Below are positions 46,521 to 56,353 of a stretch of 64,000 bases of DNA, one piece after another (the first letter of the stretch is position 1; each line of letters begins with the position of its first letter). The translations under genes and the position numbers were made by a program. The stretch is from G963422445 sp963422445 (GTDB lineage Bacteria; Pseudomonadota; Alphaproteobacteria; Thalassobaculales; Thalassobaculaceae). The stretch spans positions 4,650,001 through 4,714,000 of the forward strand of contig OY729512.2 of the NCBI GenBank assembly GCA_963422445.2, in the 5' to 3' direction. The notes beneath the pieces are model-generated. The model was given only the letters and a program-made list of their open reading frames with translations. It made no database searches and was not told where the DNA came from.

Positions 46521-49228
46521 AAATCCGATCTCTCGCCGTCAACCAGTTCAAGAAATTCACTTCCCCGACGCGCCTGGATGGCGTCGAGGATGGCCTCAAC
46601 GTCGTTGTCGGTGCGAATGAGATGGGCAAATCGACGTTGCTCGATGCGCTTCGCGCAGTCCTCTTCGAGAAATACAGTTCTAAGGCCCAGCCCATCATGG
46701 CGTTGCAAAACGATCGGAACCAGGCTGCCCCGGTGGTCGAACTGGCAATTGATCTCGATGACGGCCTCTATCGGGTCACGAAGCGCTTCATCAAGAAGCC
46801 CTATGCCCGTCTCTCCTGTCCCGACGGACGAACTTTGGAGGGCGATACCGCGGAAGACACGCTTCGCGAGCTTCTCGACTTCCATGAGCCTGGCAAGACA
46901 GGAGCGAAGCCTGAAACGCTTGGGATGTGGAATGTCCTGTGGGTGCAGCAGGGGCAGTCCTTTGGCGCGCTCGATCTTCCGGATAGCGCCCGCTCAAGCC
47001 TTCACAGCGCTCTGGAATCGGAGGTCGGCACTGTCCTGGGAGGTCGCCGGGGGCGCGCGCTGCCGAAGGCCATCGAGAACCAGCTCGGCGAGCTGGTGAC
47101 TTCGACAACCAACCGGCCGCGCGGCGTATACAAGGAGCTGATCGACCGGGTCAACACGCTTCGCCGAGAACTAGGCGCCCTACGCACCCGACGGGAGGAC
47201 CTGACACAAACGTTGGTGGATCTCGAAGACGCTGAGGAGACCCTCGAGGGGCTTTCCGCTGGCGACCGGGATCAGGCAGATCGGAAGGAGCTTGACGAGG
47301 CGCGGCAGCGCCATAGCCAACTCGCCGAACTGGAGGCCCGCATAATGGCGGCCTGCACCGATCGGGAGCTCAGGAAGCGCACACTTGAACAGGCCGCGCA
47401 GGCGGCAAGGACCCGGGAGCGGTTGAAGGCCGACGTCGAGACTGAGAAAGCAGCTCTCGGAACGACCGGATTACGGCTGACCGAAGCACGTGAGCAGGAA
47501 AAGGAGGCGCGATCCAAGGTCGATGCATTGCGTGGCGGTGTGCGCCAGTCGGAAGCAACCGTTACCAAGGCCGACGAAGCGGTATCCCGGCATCGCCGCG
47601 TATTGAGCGCCGCAGAGCGTCAGGTCAGACTCCGTGATCTCGAGGGACGATACGAGAAAGCCGAGGCTGCCGAAAATCTTCAGCGCGAGGCCCAGCAGGC
47701 CACTGCCGCCATACTGGTTACGGATGAAGCTATTGAAGGGATACGCCAAGCCGCGCAAGGACTGGAGACCATTCGAGGCCGCCTCAATGCAGCGGCAACT
47801 CTCGTATCGTTCGACATGACCGAGGACGGAATTTCCGGCATCGATGTAGATGGGGAGCCGCTAACCGGCGATCGCCGGTTTATCCAGTCCGTCGAGTCAG
47901 TCACCATCACAGTTCCCGACCGCGGCCGCATCACGGTCGAGCCCGCGATCAAGGACCGTGACAAGCTTCTTCGCCAACGGCGCGATGCCGAAACGGCGCT
48001 ACGAGAAGCATTGGAGGATGTCGGCGCCAAGTCCGTCACCGACGCTGAAGATCAAAACACCAGGCGCCAGAAGCTGCTGCGGGAGGCGGAACTTGCTCGG
48101 CAGGGGACCGAGTTGTACGCCCCCGCGACGGTCGACTACGAGGCCGGGGCACAGGCGCTCGCCGACTACATCGCGGGGCTGCGCCAGGCTCTGAAAAGGG
48201 AGATAAACGATTTGGACCTGCGGGAGCTGCCGGCCCGTGGAGATGCTGAGACGGCTTTGCGAACGGCTCAGGGGCAGGCGGACGAGGCGCGCAGCATGCT
48301 CAATACGACGCGCGCTGCGTTGAGGGGACCGGAAGACACCCTGAGCGACCTGAAAACGAAAATCGCCAATCTTCAGGGCCGGTACGACGAAAGCGCGGAG
48401 CGCCTGAAGAGGCTCCAGGTCGAGGTTGCGCAGGAGGAAGAGCGCCGTTCGGACGATGAACTTCAGTCCGGCATCGAAGCAGCACGTACCGGCCTGTCCG
48501 AGCAGGAAACCATGGTTGCACGTCTTGAGGGGCAGCGCAGCGATGAGACCTTGCCACAATTGGAGGCGCGTATCGGTCGTCTCGAAAAGGCGCTGCAAGG
48601 GAGACGGGACAAGCGATCCAATACGAGGGAACGGATCGCCGGCCTCAAGTCGCGCGTCGAGGCCGCCGAAGGCGCCGGTCTCGACGAGACCATAGAACGA
48701 CAGGCTCGTGAACTGGAGCTTGCCGAGGAGGAAGAGTGCCGGCAGAACCGCGAGGTTGAAGTCCTCAGCCTCCTGCTATCGACGTTGCGCAGTGCCGAGC
48801 AAGAAGCGAAGGAACAATACTTGTCGCCCGTGCTGAAGCGGGTTCGCCCATATCTTCAGCTCCTGTTCTCCGGCGCCGACATCCGCATCGACGAGAACCT
48901 TCACATCGCCGGGGTTGTGAGAGAGGCCGGATACGAGGAAGCATTCAATCACCTTAGCATGGGAACCCAGGAGCAGATCGCCGTACTCGTCCGCCTTGCC
49001 TTCGCTGAGATGCTGGTCGAGCAGGGGCACCCGGCAACTGTCGTGCTTGACGACGCCCTTGTGTTTTCCGACGACCGGCGGATGGAGAGGATCTTCGACA
49101 TCCTCAACATGGCCGCCCGAAACGTCCAGGTGATTGTTTTCACCTGCCGAGAGCAGCTCTTCGAGGGTCTCGGCGGGCAGCAGTTGTCGCTTGAGCCAGC
49201 AGGTAGTGAAGAGCTTGCTTCAGCGTAG
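46517..49228 (+). CDS. SbcC/Rad50-like coiled-coil ATPase without a visible zinc hook
   Basis: 903 residues. The N-terminal half of the ATPase has NVVVGANEMGKSTLLDALRA (Walker A) and a Q-loop region. Long coiled coils run over about residues 190-420 and 560-760. The C-terminal half has HLSMGTQEQIAVLVRLAFAE (signature) and ATVVLDDALVFSDDRRM (Walker B). I find no CxxC in the hinge, so the Rad50/SbcC zinc hook seems absent. It is coupled to the SbcD-like gene by a 4-nt overlap. It should bind DNA ends and gate the nuclease. Confidence 0.87.
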   Translation: MKIRSLAVNQFKKFTSPTRLDGVEDGLNVVVGANEMGKSTLLDALRAVLFEKYSSKAQPIMALQNDRNQAAPVVELAIDLDDGLYRVTKRFIKKPYARLSCPDGRTLEGDTAEDTLRELLDFHEPGKTGAKPETLGMWNVLWVQQGQSFGALDLPDSARSSLHSALESEVGTVLGGRRGRALPKAIENQLGELVTSTTNRPRGVYKELIDRVNTLRRELGALRTRREDLTQTLVDLEDAEETLEGLSAGDRDQADRKELDEARQRHSQLAELEARIMAACTDRELRKRTLEQAAQAARTRERLKADVETEKAALGTTGLRLTEAREQEKEARSKVDALRGGVRQSEATVTKADEAVSRHRRVLSAAERQVRLRDLEGRYEKAEAAENLQREAQQATAAILVTDEAIEGIRQAAQGLETIRGRLNAAATLVSFDMTEDGISGIDVDGEPLTGDRRFIQSVESVTITVPDRGRITVEPAIKDRDKLLRQRRDAETALREALEDVGAKSVTDAEDQNTRRQKLLREAELARQGTELYAPATVDYEAGAQALADYIAGLRQALKREINDLDLRELPARGDAETALRTAQGQADEARSMLNTTRAALRGPEDTLSDLKTKIANLQGRYDESAERLKRLQVEVAQEEERRSDDELQSGIEAARTGLSEQETMVARLEGQRSDETLPQLEARIGRLEKALQGRRDKRSNTRERIAGLKSRVEAAEGAGLDETIERQARELELAEEEECRQNREVEVLSLLLSTLRSAEQEAKEQYLSPVLKRVRPYLQLLFSGADIRIDENLHIAGVVREAGYEEAFNHLSMGTQEQIAVLVRLAFAEMLVEQGHPATVVLDDALVFSDDRRMERIFDILNMAARNVQVIVFTCREQLFEGLGGQQLSLEPAGSEELASA

Positions 49229-49243
49229 GATCGGACTGGAGAA

Positions 49244-50910
49244 ATGAGGATTGAATCTGTCCGCATAGAGAACTTTCGTTCATTCGAAGACGCAACTGTT
49301 CCGTTCAATAGATACGCTTGTCTGGTTGGTCCGAATGGTGCCGGAAAGTCGACAGTCCTAACGGCCTTGAATGTCTTCTTCCGCGAAACTGAAAATCTAC
49401 CCACCGATTTCAGTCAACCGAGCCAGGAAGATTTTCACTGCAAGAACACTTCAGTTCCGATCAGAATCACAGTCACGTTTGGCGACTTGAGCGAGGGAGC
49501 CCAAGGGGACTTCTCCGACTATGTTCGGCAGGGGCAGCTTGTCGTGACGGCGGCTGCCACATTCGACGAAGCAACCGGCAAGGCTCAGGTGAAACAGTAC
49601 GGGCAGCGTCTCGGTATGAAGGCGGCGAGCCCGTTCTTCGAGGCTCTCGACGATGGTAAGAAGGTTGGAGAGCTAAAGGGCATTTATAACAAGATCCGCG
49701 ATACATACGCGGAATTACCGGCGCCAGGAACCAAGGACGCCATGAAAACGAGTCTTCGCAAGTTCGAAGCTGAACGGCCGGATGAATGTGAACTCATCCC
49801 CAGCGAGGATCAGTTCTACGGCTTTTCCAGAGGAATGAACCGTCTCTCAAGGCACGTCCAGTGGGTGTATGTCCCAGCCGTCAAGGATGCGTCTTCCGAA
49901 CAGGTGGAGGCGCGGAATTCAGCTCTAGGCAAGCTGCTCGCCCGCACCGTAAGGTCAAAGACCAATTTCGCCGACGAGATAGAGACGCTGCGCACGCAGA
50001 TGCGGGAGAGATATCAACAGCTTCTCGACGGCAACCAAACTATCCTCGACGATATATCGTCTGCGCTCCAGATTCGGATCTCCGAGTGGGCGCATCCTGA
50101 TGCGCGTTTACGCCTTCAATGGAAACAGGATCCTGAGAAGTCCGTGCGTGTCGAGGAGCCATTGGCGCATATTCTAGCCGGCGAAGGCGACTTCGAAGGA
50201 GAGCTTGCGCGGTTCGGTCATGGGCTTCAGCGATCCTATTTACTTGCGTTACTACAAGAACTCGCCGGGACCGATGATGCCGCAGGGCCTACGCTTATCC
50301 TCGCCTGCGAGGAGCCTGAACTCTATCAACATCCGCCACAAGCTCGGCACCTAGCCGCGATTCTGAACACTCTCAGTCTGGGCAATGCTCAGGTCATTGT
50401 GTCGACTCACGATCCGAGATTTGTCTCCGGTCAGGGATTCGAAGATGTCCGAATGATTCGTAAGGACCCTGGTCATCAATGCTCTGTGGTAGCCCACGTG
50501 TCATTCAGGGAAATCACCCAGGCTGTTGCCGCAACGACGGGCGATGAACCAGCCAAGCCGGAAGGATTGCTGGTGAAGATTCATCAAGCCTTGCAGCCTT
50601 CTCTCAACGAAATGTTTTTCACGCGTAGACTTATCCTCGTCGAAGGGCTAGAGGATATCGCTTATCTAACGTCGTATCTCAATCTCCTCGACAAAGCGGA
50701 CGAATTCCGACGCTTGGGCTGTCACATCGTAGCCGTAAACGGCAAGAGCGAGCTGCTTCAGCCACTGGTCATCGCAAGGCAGATGAGAATCCCGACCTAT
50801 GTCATATTCGATGCTGATGCAGACAAACCCGACAAGAATGGTAGCCAAGCCAAACACAAGAGGGACAATAGGGCCCTACTGGCACTGCTTGGCAAACCTA
50901 AAGAAAACCC
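49244..50910 (+). pseudogene. OLD-family ATPase/TOPRIM nuclease, 3' end lost
   Basis: The ATPase domain has ESVRIENFRSFEDATVPF and CLVGPNGAGKSTVLTALNVFF, FGHGLQRSYLLALLQELAG (signature), LILACEEPELYQHPPQARHL (Walker B) and STHDPRF. The TOPRIM domain has RLILVEGLEDIAYLTSYL (Glu) and YVIFDADADKPD. Homology stops near 50910 at LLALLGKPKENPMP, where traN sequence in the other orientation begins. The open frame continues to 51100 but encodes antisense traN. About 80-100 C-terminal residues are missing by family comparison. Confidence 0.82.
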
Positions 50911-50925
50911 CATGCCCGCTCAAAC

Positions 50926-51844
50926 ATGCTCGGAATCGGCCACGGTGAGCCCGCGGCAGCTCGACCAACCGATGCCGAGCTACGCCCGCCCCTGCTGCTG
51001 CAGGATGCGCCCGAGCTTGGAGCCGAACACACACCAGGCGCGCGAGCGGCGGATGCAGAGGCCGAAAAAGGTGCGCTTCGAGCAGTATTTGCAGAGATAG
51101 TAGGTGTTGCCGGCGTTGCGATCCTCCGCCAGATCCCTCTCCGAAGTGGAGCAGTTGGCGAGCCCGAACAGCTTGATGTGGCAGGCCCGGTGCTGGCCGG
51201 TGAAGAAGCGCATGTCGTCCCGGTCGAACTCCTCGCCGCCCAGATCCAGCGCCATGTTGAGCCGCGTCGTGGCCTCGACGAACCCGGTGTTCGCCTGCGA
51301 ACCGACGCTCTCGCAGCCGGCGCCGACGCAGTACCGCACCGAGCCGCAGGACCCGCCGTCCCCGGCTTCGTCGAGGTCCGCGATACTGCCCGACGCCAAC
51401 CCGTCGGCGCCGTGGGCCGAGGACTGCGGCGAGACCGCGACATTCTCCGAGTGCCGCACCAGCGGATCGCTCGCTGGCACGCGCGCCGCGGGACGGCTCG
51501 TCACGCCTTCGACCACCGCCCGCCCTCCCGTGCCGTCGGGGTCGTCCGGATCGGCGAGACGGGCGCGGCCCTCGTCCTGGAGGCGGCTCGCGCCGATGCT
51601 GCGTTCCGGCACATTCGTGCCGGCATAGCCCGGCACCTCCGCCGCGTTGGAGGAAGCGCGCGATCGTCCGCGCCGCCGCATTGCCCGCATTGCCGATGGC
51701 GCGCGCCGCGGCCTTGGGATCACCTGCGCCGGACCCCGATCCGGGGTCGGCCTTTGCCGCCATCCCGGAGACCACCCACAGCACCAGGCAGACCAGCACG
51801 AACATGGCGGTCCAGCGCGATCTCGATGCGATCGCGGGAAACAT
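50926..51844 (-). pseudogene. traN: F-type conjugation protein TraN, truncated remnant
   Basis: A signal-peptide start (MFPAIASRSRWTAMFVLVCL) at 51844 changes frame near 51650. The conserved Cys-rich core follows: RACHIKLFGLANCSTSERDL, YLCKYCSKRTFFGLCIRRSR, CVFGSKLGRILQQQGRA. A TAG at 50980-50982 stands where relatives have Gln in GR-x-QLGIGW. The gene ends abruptly near 50926 at the junction with the OLD gene. TraN normally stabilises mating pairs at the outer membrane and is much longer. Confidence 0.8.
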
Positions 51845-51856
51845 CGGATCGTTCCG

Positions 51857-52578
51857 TCATCGCCGCTCTTCCCCTCTCAGCCGTCGCAGATGACGCCGGG
51901 CGATGTCGCGGCCGACCGCGCCTTCGCCCGGCGACGGCTTCGAGCGCCGCCGCCAGTCCGATGTTCCCGGTGACCCGGTCGTGGGGCGGGGCCGGGTCGT
52001 CGGTGCAGCCCCGACTCCGGCATGGCGGCACGACGACCACGGCAGGCACCCGCTCGACGCCGAACAAGCGGAACAGGGGCGGGTCGATGGCGACGCCCGC
52101 CTTCGCGCCGCCGAGGCGTTCCCCGATCCGCTTGACGGTGGCACGGAGCCCATCCCCCGCAACGCCGCGCAGCACCAGAGGCGCGCCGCTCCGGGCCGCC
52201 TCGCGCGCCCATTGCCGCCAGCTCGCGGCAGGCACCGACAGGCTGGTGAAGATCAGGACTTCCGCCGCGCCGGCCGCAATCCGGGCCGCATGGCGTTCGG
52301 CCGGGAGGGGATCGGCGGACCCTGCGGTCGATCCGGGGGGCAGTCTGCCGGGCCGTGTCGCCGGCCCGGTCCAGGGCGCGATCGAGGATCGAGCGGGTCC
52401 ACGCGCCGAGCGACTCCCCGTCGTCCCCCGCCTAGCGCAGCACTTCCTCGACCAGCCAAGCCGCATCGGCATCGGAACTTGCCGTACCCGTGTCGTCCGC
52501 GCGGACAGGATCGCGAGGACCTGCCGCCAGGAGCGAAGGCACCAGGAACACCGCGACAAGACCTTTCCGAACTCGCAT
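51857..52578 (-). pseudogene. trbC: F-type conjugation protein TrbC, nonsense codon and two frameshifts
   Basis: It starts at MRVRKGLVAVFLVPSLLAAG with a signal peptide. TAG at 52432-52434 interrupts the frame after WLVEEVLR. A C6 run near 52340 changes frame into AAEVLIFTSLSVPAASWRQW, the TrbC core (thioredoxin-like fold), with FGVERVPAVVVVPP. A second shift near 51930 leads to the tail GRDIARRHLRRLRGEERR. The order traU-trbC-traN is normal for F-type systems. Confidence 0.78.
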
Positions 52579-52616
52579 CATCGCCCTGTTTTTCACGCGA
52601 AATTTATTATTATTTT

Positions 52617-53615
52617 TCAACAAATTGATAGGAAACAGCAGATCCGTTTCCGCCACAGCAGGTAGCCGAAGTCCTCGCCCGCGACCGGCAATTCGCGTAA
52701 AGATTCCCAGAGCACCGAGGACCGTCCCGTCGGGTTGCAGCCGGTCATGGGCGAGGTCGCCGGCACCGGCTCGGTCATCTGCCAACGGTACTGCGATTTC
52801 CTCATCACCGGCATCGGGTAGCGCGCGCAGAGCGCGGCCGATCCCGACGTCCCCCAGGCGATCCCGGCGCGGTGGAGCCGGTAGACCAGGCGCTGGGCCG
52901 CGAGCAGCGACGCCTGCACGCCGCCGACATGGGCGGCGATGTTGCCGGTCAGCGAGTACATGCCCCTCTGGCAGCCCGCGCACCAGAACATCGGATCGAG
53001 CGGCAGCCCGGCCGAGGCCGCGGCGCAGGCCGCCTGCGCGGGCAGGTCGGCGAACAGCGCGGCTTCCGGGTTGAGCAGGAACGAGAGCTCGTCGTCGAGC
53101 CAGGCGGGATCGAGCTCCGAGGTCCAGGCGATGTCGAGCCCGCCGCCCTCCAGGCAGCCGAGGTCGAGCAGGACGCCGATCCACGACAGCAGGGGATACA
53201 TGTAGTAGTGCGCGTGCCAGACCGAGCCCTTGGCGCCGTCGCCGCCCGACGACCCGGTGCGCCCGCTCGCGGCATGCAGGCCCGGATCGATGCTGAGCCC
53301 GCCCAGGTTGGGGAAGCACCAGGGCGTCCGCGTCACGTCCATCAGCCGCGCCGGCTCCCAGACTCCGAGCGAGAGGCCGATGCGGGGAATGGGCGAGCCG
53401 CAGAGGCAGATCGTCGAGGACGGGTTGGGCGTATCCGGCGCGCCCGAGGCGCTGCCGATCCGGATCGGGCCGATCGTGATGGGAAAGAGGCATTCCCAAC
53501 ACACGTCCGAGATCGGGTTGACGAAGCGCCCGGTGCAGGACTGCGCCGAGGCCGCGCCGGACCACAGGACGGCGAGCAACGCCAGCACGGCCAGCGGGAC
53601 TATGCGGCGGGTCAT
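52617..53615 (-). CDS. traU: F-type conjugation protein TraU
   Basis: 332 residues from MTRRIVPLAVLALLAVLW with a clear signal peptide ending ASAQS. The family core is CTGRFVNPISDVCWECLFPI, many paired cysteines, CLCGSPIPRIGLSLGVWEP, MFWCAGCQRGMYSLTGN and the C-terminal GEDFGYLLWRKRICCFL. TraU is needed for pilus assembly and DNA transfer. It is the only tra gene here with an intact frame. Its partners are decayed, so it is probably a relic. Confidence 0.9.
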   Translation of the reverse strand: MTRRIVPLAVLALLAVLWSGAASAQSCTGRFVNPISDVCWECLFPITIGPIRIGSASGAPDTPNPSSTICLCGSPIPRIGLSLGVWEPARLMDVTRTPWCFPNLGGLSIDPGLHAASGRTGSSGGDGAKGSVWHAHYYMYPLLSWIGVLLDLGCLEGGGLDIAWTSELDPAWLDDELSFLLNPEAALFADLPAQAACAAASAGLPLDPMFWCAGCQRGMYSLTGNIAAHVGGVQASLLAAQRLVYRLHRAGIAWGTSGSAALCARYPMPVMRKSQYRWQMTEPVPATSPMTGCNPTGRSSVLWESLRELPVAGEDFGYLLWRKRICCFLSIC

Positions 53616-53669
53616 GCGGCCACCGCCGTATCCGCGCCGTCGCCGATCCCGGCATCGCCCGTCTCCACG

Positions 53670-53957
53670 GTGCGGCTTGCCGCGCCCGAGGCGCCGGGCA
53701 TTGCCTCGGTCCGCATCGAGATGACCGCCGCATACACGATCCGCGCCGCGGCGGAAGGCCGGAAGGCCGATGAGGTGCGCGCCTGGGGCGCGGCGCTGGA
53801 AGGGGTGGCGCACCATCATGGCGTTGTCCTTCTCCCGGCCCGCGCGGTCGCCGCTGGGGCTCCCGACCGGACGCCGGACGTCGAGGCGACGCTCGCCGAG
53901 CTTCTTGGACGGCAGCCAGTCGGAAACGGCGGACCGCCGCCTGGAAACGGGCAGTGA
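53670..53957 (+). pseudogene. trbI: F-type conjugation protein TrbI, C-terminal fragment
   Basis: The frame reads RAWGALEG-like segments of TrbI: IASVRIEMTAAYTIRAAAEG and HHHGVVLLPARAVAAGAPDR, then PDVEATLAELLG. No start with a membrane anchor is visible upstream because traU begins on the other strand at 53615. The stop overlaps the traF start (GTGA). It is head-to-head with traU, which is not the normal F-type order. GTG 53670 is an arbitrary left limit. Confidence 0.6.
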
Positions 53958-54290
53958 CAGCGCAGCGCCCGAACTTCGGTCTGCGCGCCGCCAATCTGCG
54001 CCGCCGCCATGTCAGCCTGGCGGTGATGATCGCGCTGGCGGCGCGCTGGCTAGCCGCCGTCTCGCGCGTGCATGTCAATGCGAGCTGATCGGACGAAGCC
54101 CTGGGGCTATGCCGCCTTCCCGCTGTTCGGCGAGGACCCGGAGCCCGGCGACCGGGTGCTGTTCGATCCGCCGGAAGCGCTGGGCTCTGCGGTGCCGTAT
54201 CTCAAGACCGTGCGCGGTGTGCCGGGCATGCGGGTCGCGGTCGGACCGGCCGCCAACCGGGCGAATTCCTTGTCGCGATCCTTGCTGTAC
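53954..54290 (+). pseudogene. traF: TraF-type S26 signal peptidase, frameshifted and truncated
   Basis: From GTG 53954 the frame gives VSLAVMIALAARWLAAVSRV (membrane anchor). It then stops at a TGA and continues in a second frame from about 54090: WGYAAFPLFGEDPEPGDRVL and AVPYLKTVRGVPGMRVAVG, the Lys-containing box of conjugative S26 peptidases. The Ser box (usually SxPxG) is not recognisable. The fragment ends against eno. It is inactive. Confidence 0.65.
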
Positions 54291-54292
54291 CG

Positions 54293-55594
54293 TTACGCCA
54301 TGACAGGCCGACCGGTTCGGCCAGGCAACACCGACCAGCCGGCGTAACGCGCCACCCCGTCGAGTTCCTCCGCGATACGAATCAGGCGATTGTATTTCGC
54401 GGTGCGCTCCGACCGCGCGAGCGACCCGGTCTTGATTTGACCGGCATTAACCGCCACAGCCAGATCGGCAATGGTCGTATCCTCGGTCTCGCCTGACCGA
54501 TGCGAAATCACGGTCCTGTAACCCGCGTTACGCGCCGTCGCGATGCAATCCAGAGTTTCCGTCAGAGTTCCAATCTGGTTGCATTTGATCAACACGGCAT
54601 TGCAAGCTCCCATATCGATTCCCTTGCACAGGCGAGACGGGTTGGTGGCGAAAAGATCGTCGCCGACGATCTGTATCCGGGCTCCGAACGTTCCGGTCAT
54701 GGCGGCATACCCGTCCCAGTCATCCTCGGCTAGCGGATCTTCGATCGATGCGATCGGATAGAGAGCGCAAAGTTGGTCGTAGAGCCGCTGCATGCCCTCG
54801 GCATCATGCGTCTGCCCCTCGCCATCAAGAACATAGCGTCCATCCGAAAAGAATTCGCTGGCCGCGGAATCGAGTGCGATCACGATGTCGTCACCGGGAC
54901 GGTATCCGGCACTCTCGATGGCCTTTACGACGAATTCCAACGCCTTGTCAGCATTCGGCAGATCGGGAGCGAAGCCGCCTTCGTCTCCAACGCCAGTGTT
55001 CTCCCCGGCCTCGGCCAGAGTCTTGCGTAATGTCTGGAATACCTCGCTGCCCATACGCACGGCATCGGCGAATCCGCCGGCTCCTGTCGGCATGATCATG
55101 AATTCCTGAAAATCCAGGCGATTACCGGCATGGGCGCCCCCATTGATGATATTCATCATCGGGGTCGGCAGCACATGGGCATCAACGCCTCCGAGATAGC
55201 GGTAAAGCGGCACGCCAAGATCCGTCGCCGCAGCTCTGGCGACGGCTAGGCTGACACCGAGAATCGCGTTGGCACCGAGACGGGACTTGTTGTCCGTACC
55301 GTCGAGTTCGATCATCGTGTGATCAAGCGCATGCTGTTCGCTGGCATCCCGGCCGGACAAGGCATCGAAGATTTCTCCATTGACGGACTCGACGGCGGTT
55401 TGCACGCCCTTGCCGCCATATCTGGCGATATCACCATCTCGCAACTCGACTGCTTCGTGCCGCCCCGTCGATACGCCCGACGGAACGGCGGCACGCCCAG
55501 TGGCCCCACTGGCAAGGCGGATATCAACCTCGACCGTCGGATTGCCGCGACTGTCGAGAATTTCGCGGGCGCGGATATCGATGATAGCACTCAT
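54293..55594 (-). CDS. eno: Enolase
   Basis: 433 residues from MSAIIDIRAREILDSRGNPT, full length for enolase (2-phosphoglycerate to phosphoenolpyruvate, Mg-dependent). Signatures are GANAILGVSLAVARAAA, GGAHAGNRLDFQEFMIMP, AGENTGVGDEGGFAP with the catalytic Glu region, YPIASIEDPLAEDDWDG, QIVGDDLFATNP and HRSGETEDT. The C-terminus GRPVMA ends at TAA 54293, only a few bases from the traF fragment, so the tra debris integrated just beyond the gene without damaging it. Confidence 0.96.
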   Translation of the reverse strand: MSAIIDIRAREILDSRGNPTVEVDIRLASGATGRAAVPSGVSTGRHEAVELRDGDIARYGGKGVQTAVESVNGEIFDALSGRDASEQHALDHTMIELDGTDNKSRLGANAILGVSLAVARAAATDLGVPLYRYLGGVDAHVLPTPMMNIINGGAHAGNRLDFQEFMIMPTGAGGFADAVRMGSEVFQTLRKTLAEAGENTGVGDEGGFAPDLPNADKALEFVVKAIESAGYRPGDDIVIALDSAASEFFSDGRYVLDGEGQTHDAEGMQRLYDQLCALYPIASIEDPLAEDDWDGYAAMTGTFGARIQIVGDDLFATNPSRLCKGIDMGACNAVLIKCNQIGTLTETLDCIATARNAGYRTVISHRSGETEDTTIADLAVAVNAGQIKTGSLARSERTAKYNRLIRIAEELDGVARYAGWSVLPGRTGRPVMA

Positions 55595-55702
55595 GATGAT
55601 GGATTCCGGCGGAAGCTGGCAAAGCAATTCGAGAAATAGACCCAAGCGACGGTTTCGGCAACGGTCGGATTGCGCCGGCCTCGTCGGACCGGAACGCTAC
55701 GA

Positions 55703-55730
55703 TTGACAGAAGTTGTGAAGAGCGTACAAT
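55703..55730 (+). promoter_or_regulatory. Consensus-like sigma-70 promoter of cupin gene 1
   Basis: TTGACA at 55703-55708 and TACAAT at 55725-55730 with a 16-nt spacer. The same layout occurs before the paralogue at 62010-62037. Transcription should begin near 55737, which argues against using ATG 55729 as the start codon. Confidence 0.65.
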
Positions 55731-55764
55731 GGCCGATACCATGGGAAACATCGAAAGTAGCGCA

Positions 55765-56250
55765 ATGTCCGGCAAGAAGATCCCCACAACCGTTTTTGAC
55801 CCCTTTGACGTCGACGGATTCAAGGGCACCAACTATCCGGCTCAATTTGCGGACAGTACCCGGGATCGGTACAAACGCCGTCTCGGCAACCATGGTGGCA
55901 TCACAAATTTCGGCGTCAACATGGTGACCCTGCCACCCGGTGCGGTTTCCGCACTGCGCCACCATCATTCGTTGCAGGATGAATTCGTCTACATCGTCTC
56001 GGGAACCCCGACCCTGATCACCGATGCAGGTTCACGGATCATGACGGCCGGGATGTGCGCGACCTTTCCAGCGGGCAATGGCGACGGCCACATGCTCCGC
56101 AACGATGAGCAGGAGGACATCATCTATCTTGAAGTCGGCGACCGCACCCGTGACGATACGGTGATTTATCCTGACGACAACCTTCTGGACACATTTGTCG
56201 ACGGCGTATTCACATTCACCAATCGGGAGGGCGTACCCTATCAGCATTAA
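55765..56250 (+). CDS. Single-domain cupin protein, paralogue 1
   Basis: 161 residues from MSGKKIPTTVFDP. A small N-terminal region precedes a cupin barrel: NMVTLPPGAVSALRHHHSLQ with the first metal-binding His cluster, DEFVYIVSGTPTLITDAGS, and FPAGNGDGHMLRNDEQED with the second motif His. This pattern resembles cupins of the sugar-isomerase or dioxygenase-like type; the reaction is unknown. ATG 55741 is a possible alternative start, but the promoter leaves little leader for it. A close paralogue is at 62072. Confidence 0.83.
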   Translation: MSGKKIPTTVFDPFDVDGFKGTNYPAQFADSTRDRYKRRLGNHGGITNFGVNMVTLPPGAVSALRHHHSLQDEFVYIVSGTPTLITDAGSRIMTAGMCATFPAGNGDGHMLRNDEQEDIIYLEVGDRTRDDTVIYPDDNLLDTFVDGVFTFTNREGVPYQH

Positions 56251-56353
56251 CCACGGGGCCATGCAGCCTGTGCGATCGGACATGTGCCGAGGTGTTGTCC
56301 ACCGTCAGGTTCCAGACAGGCCAAGGAGTTTGATCGAATTTAAGTTTCCAACT

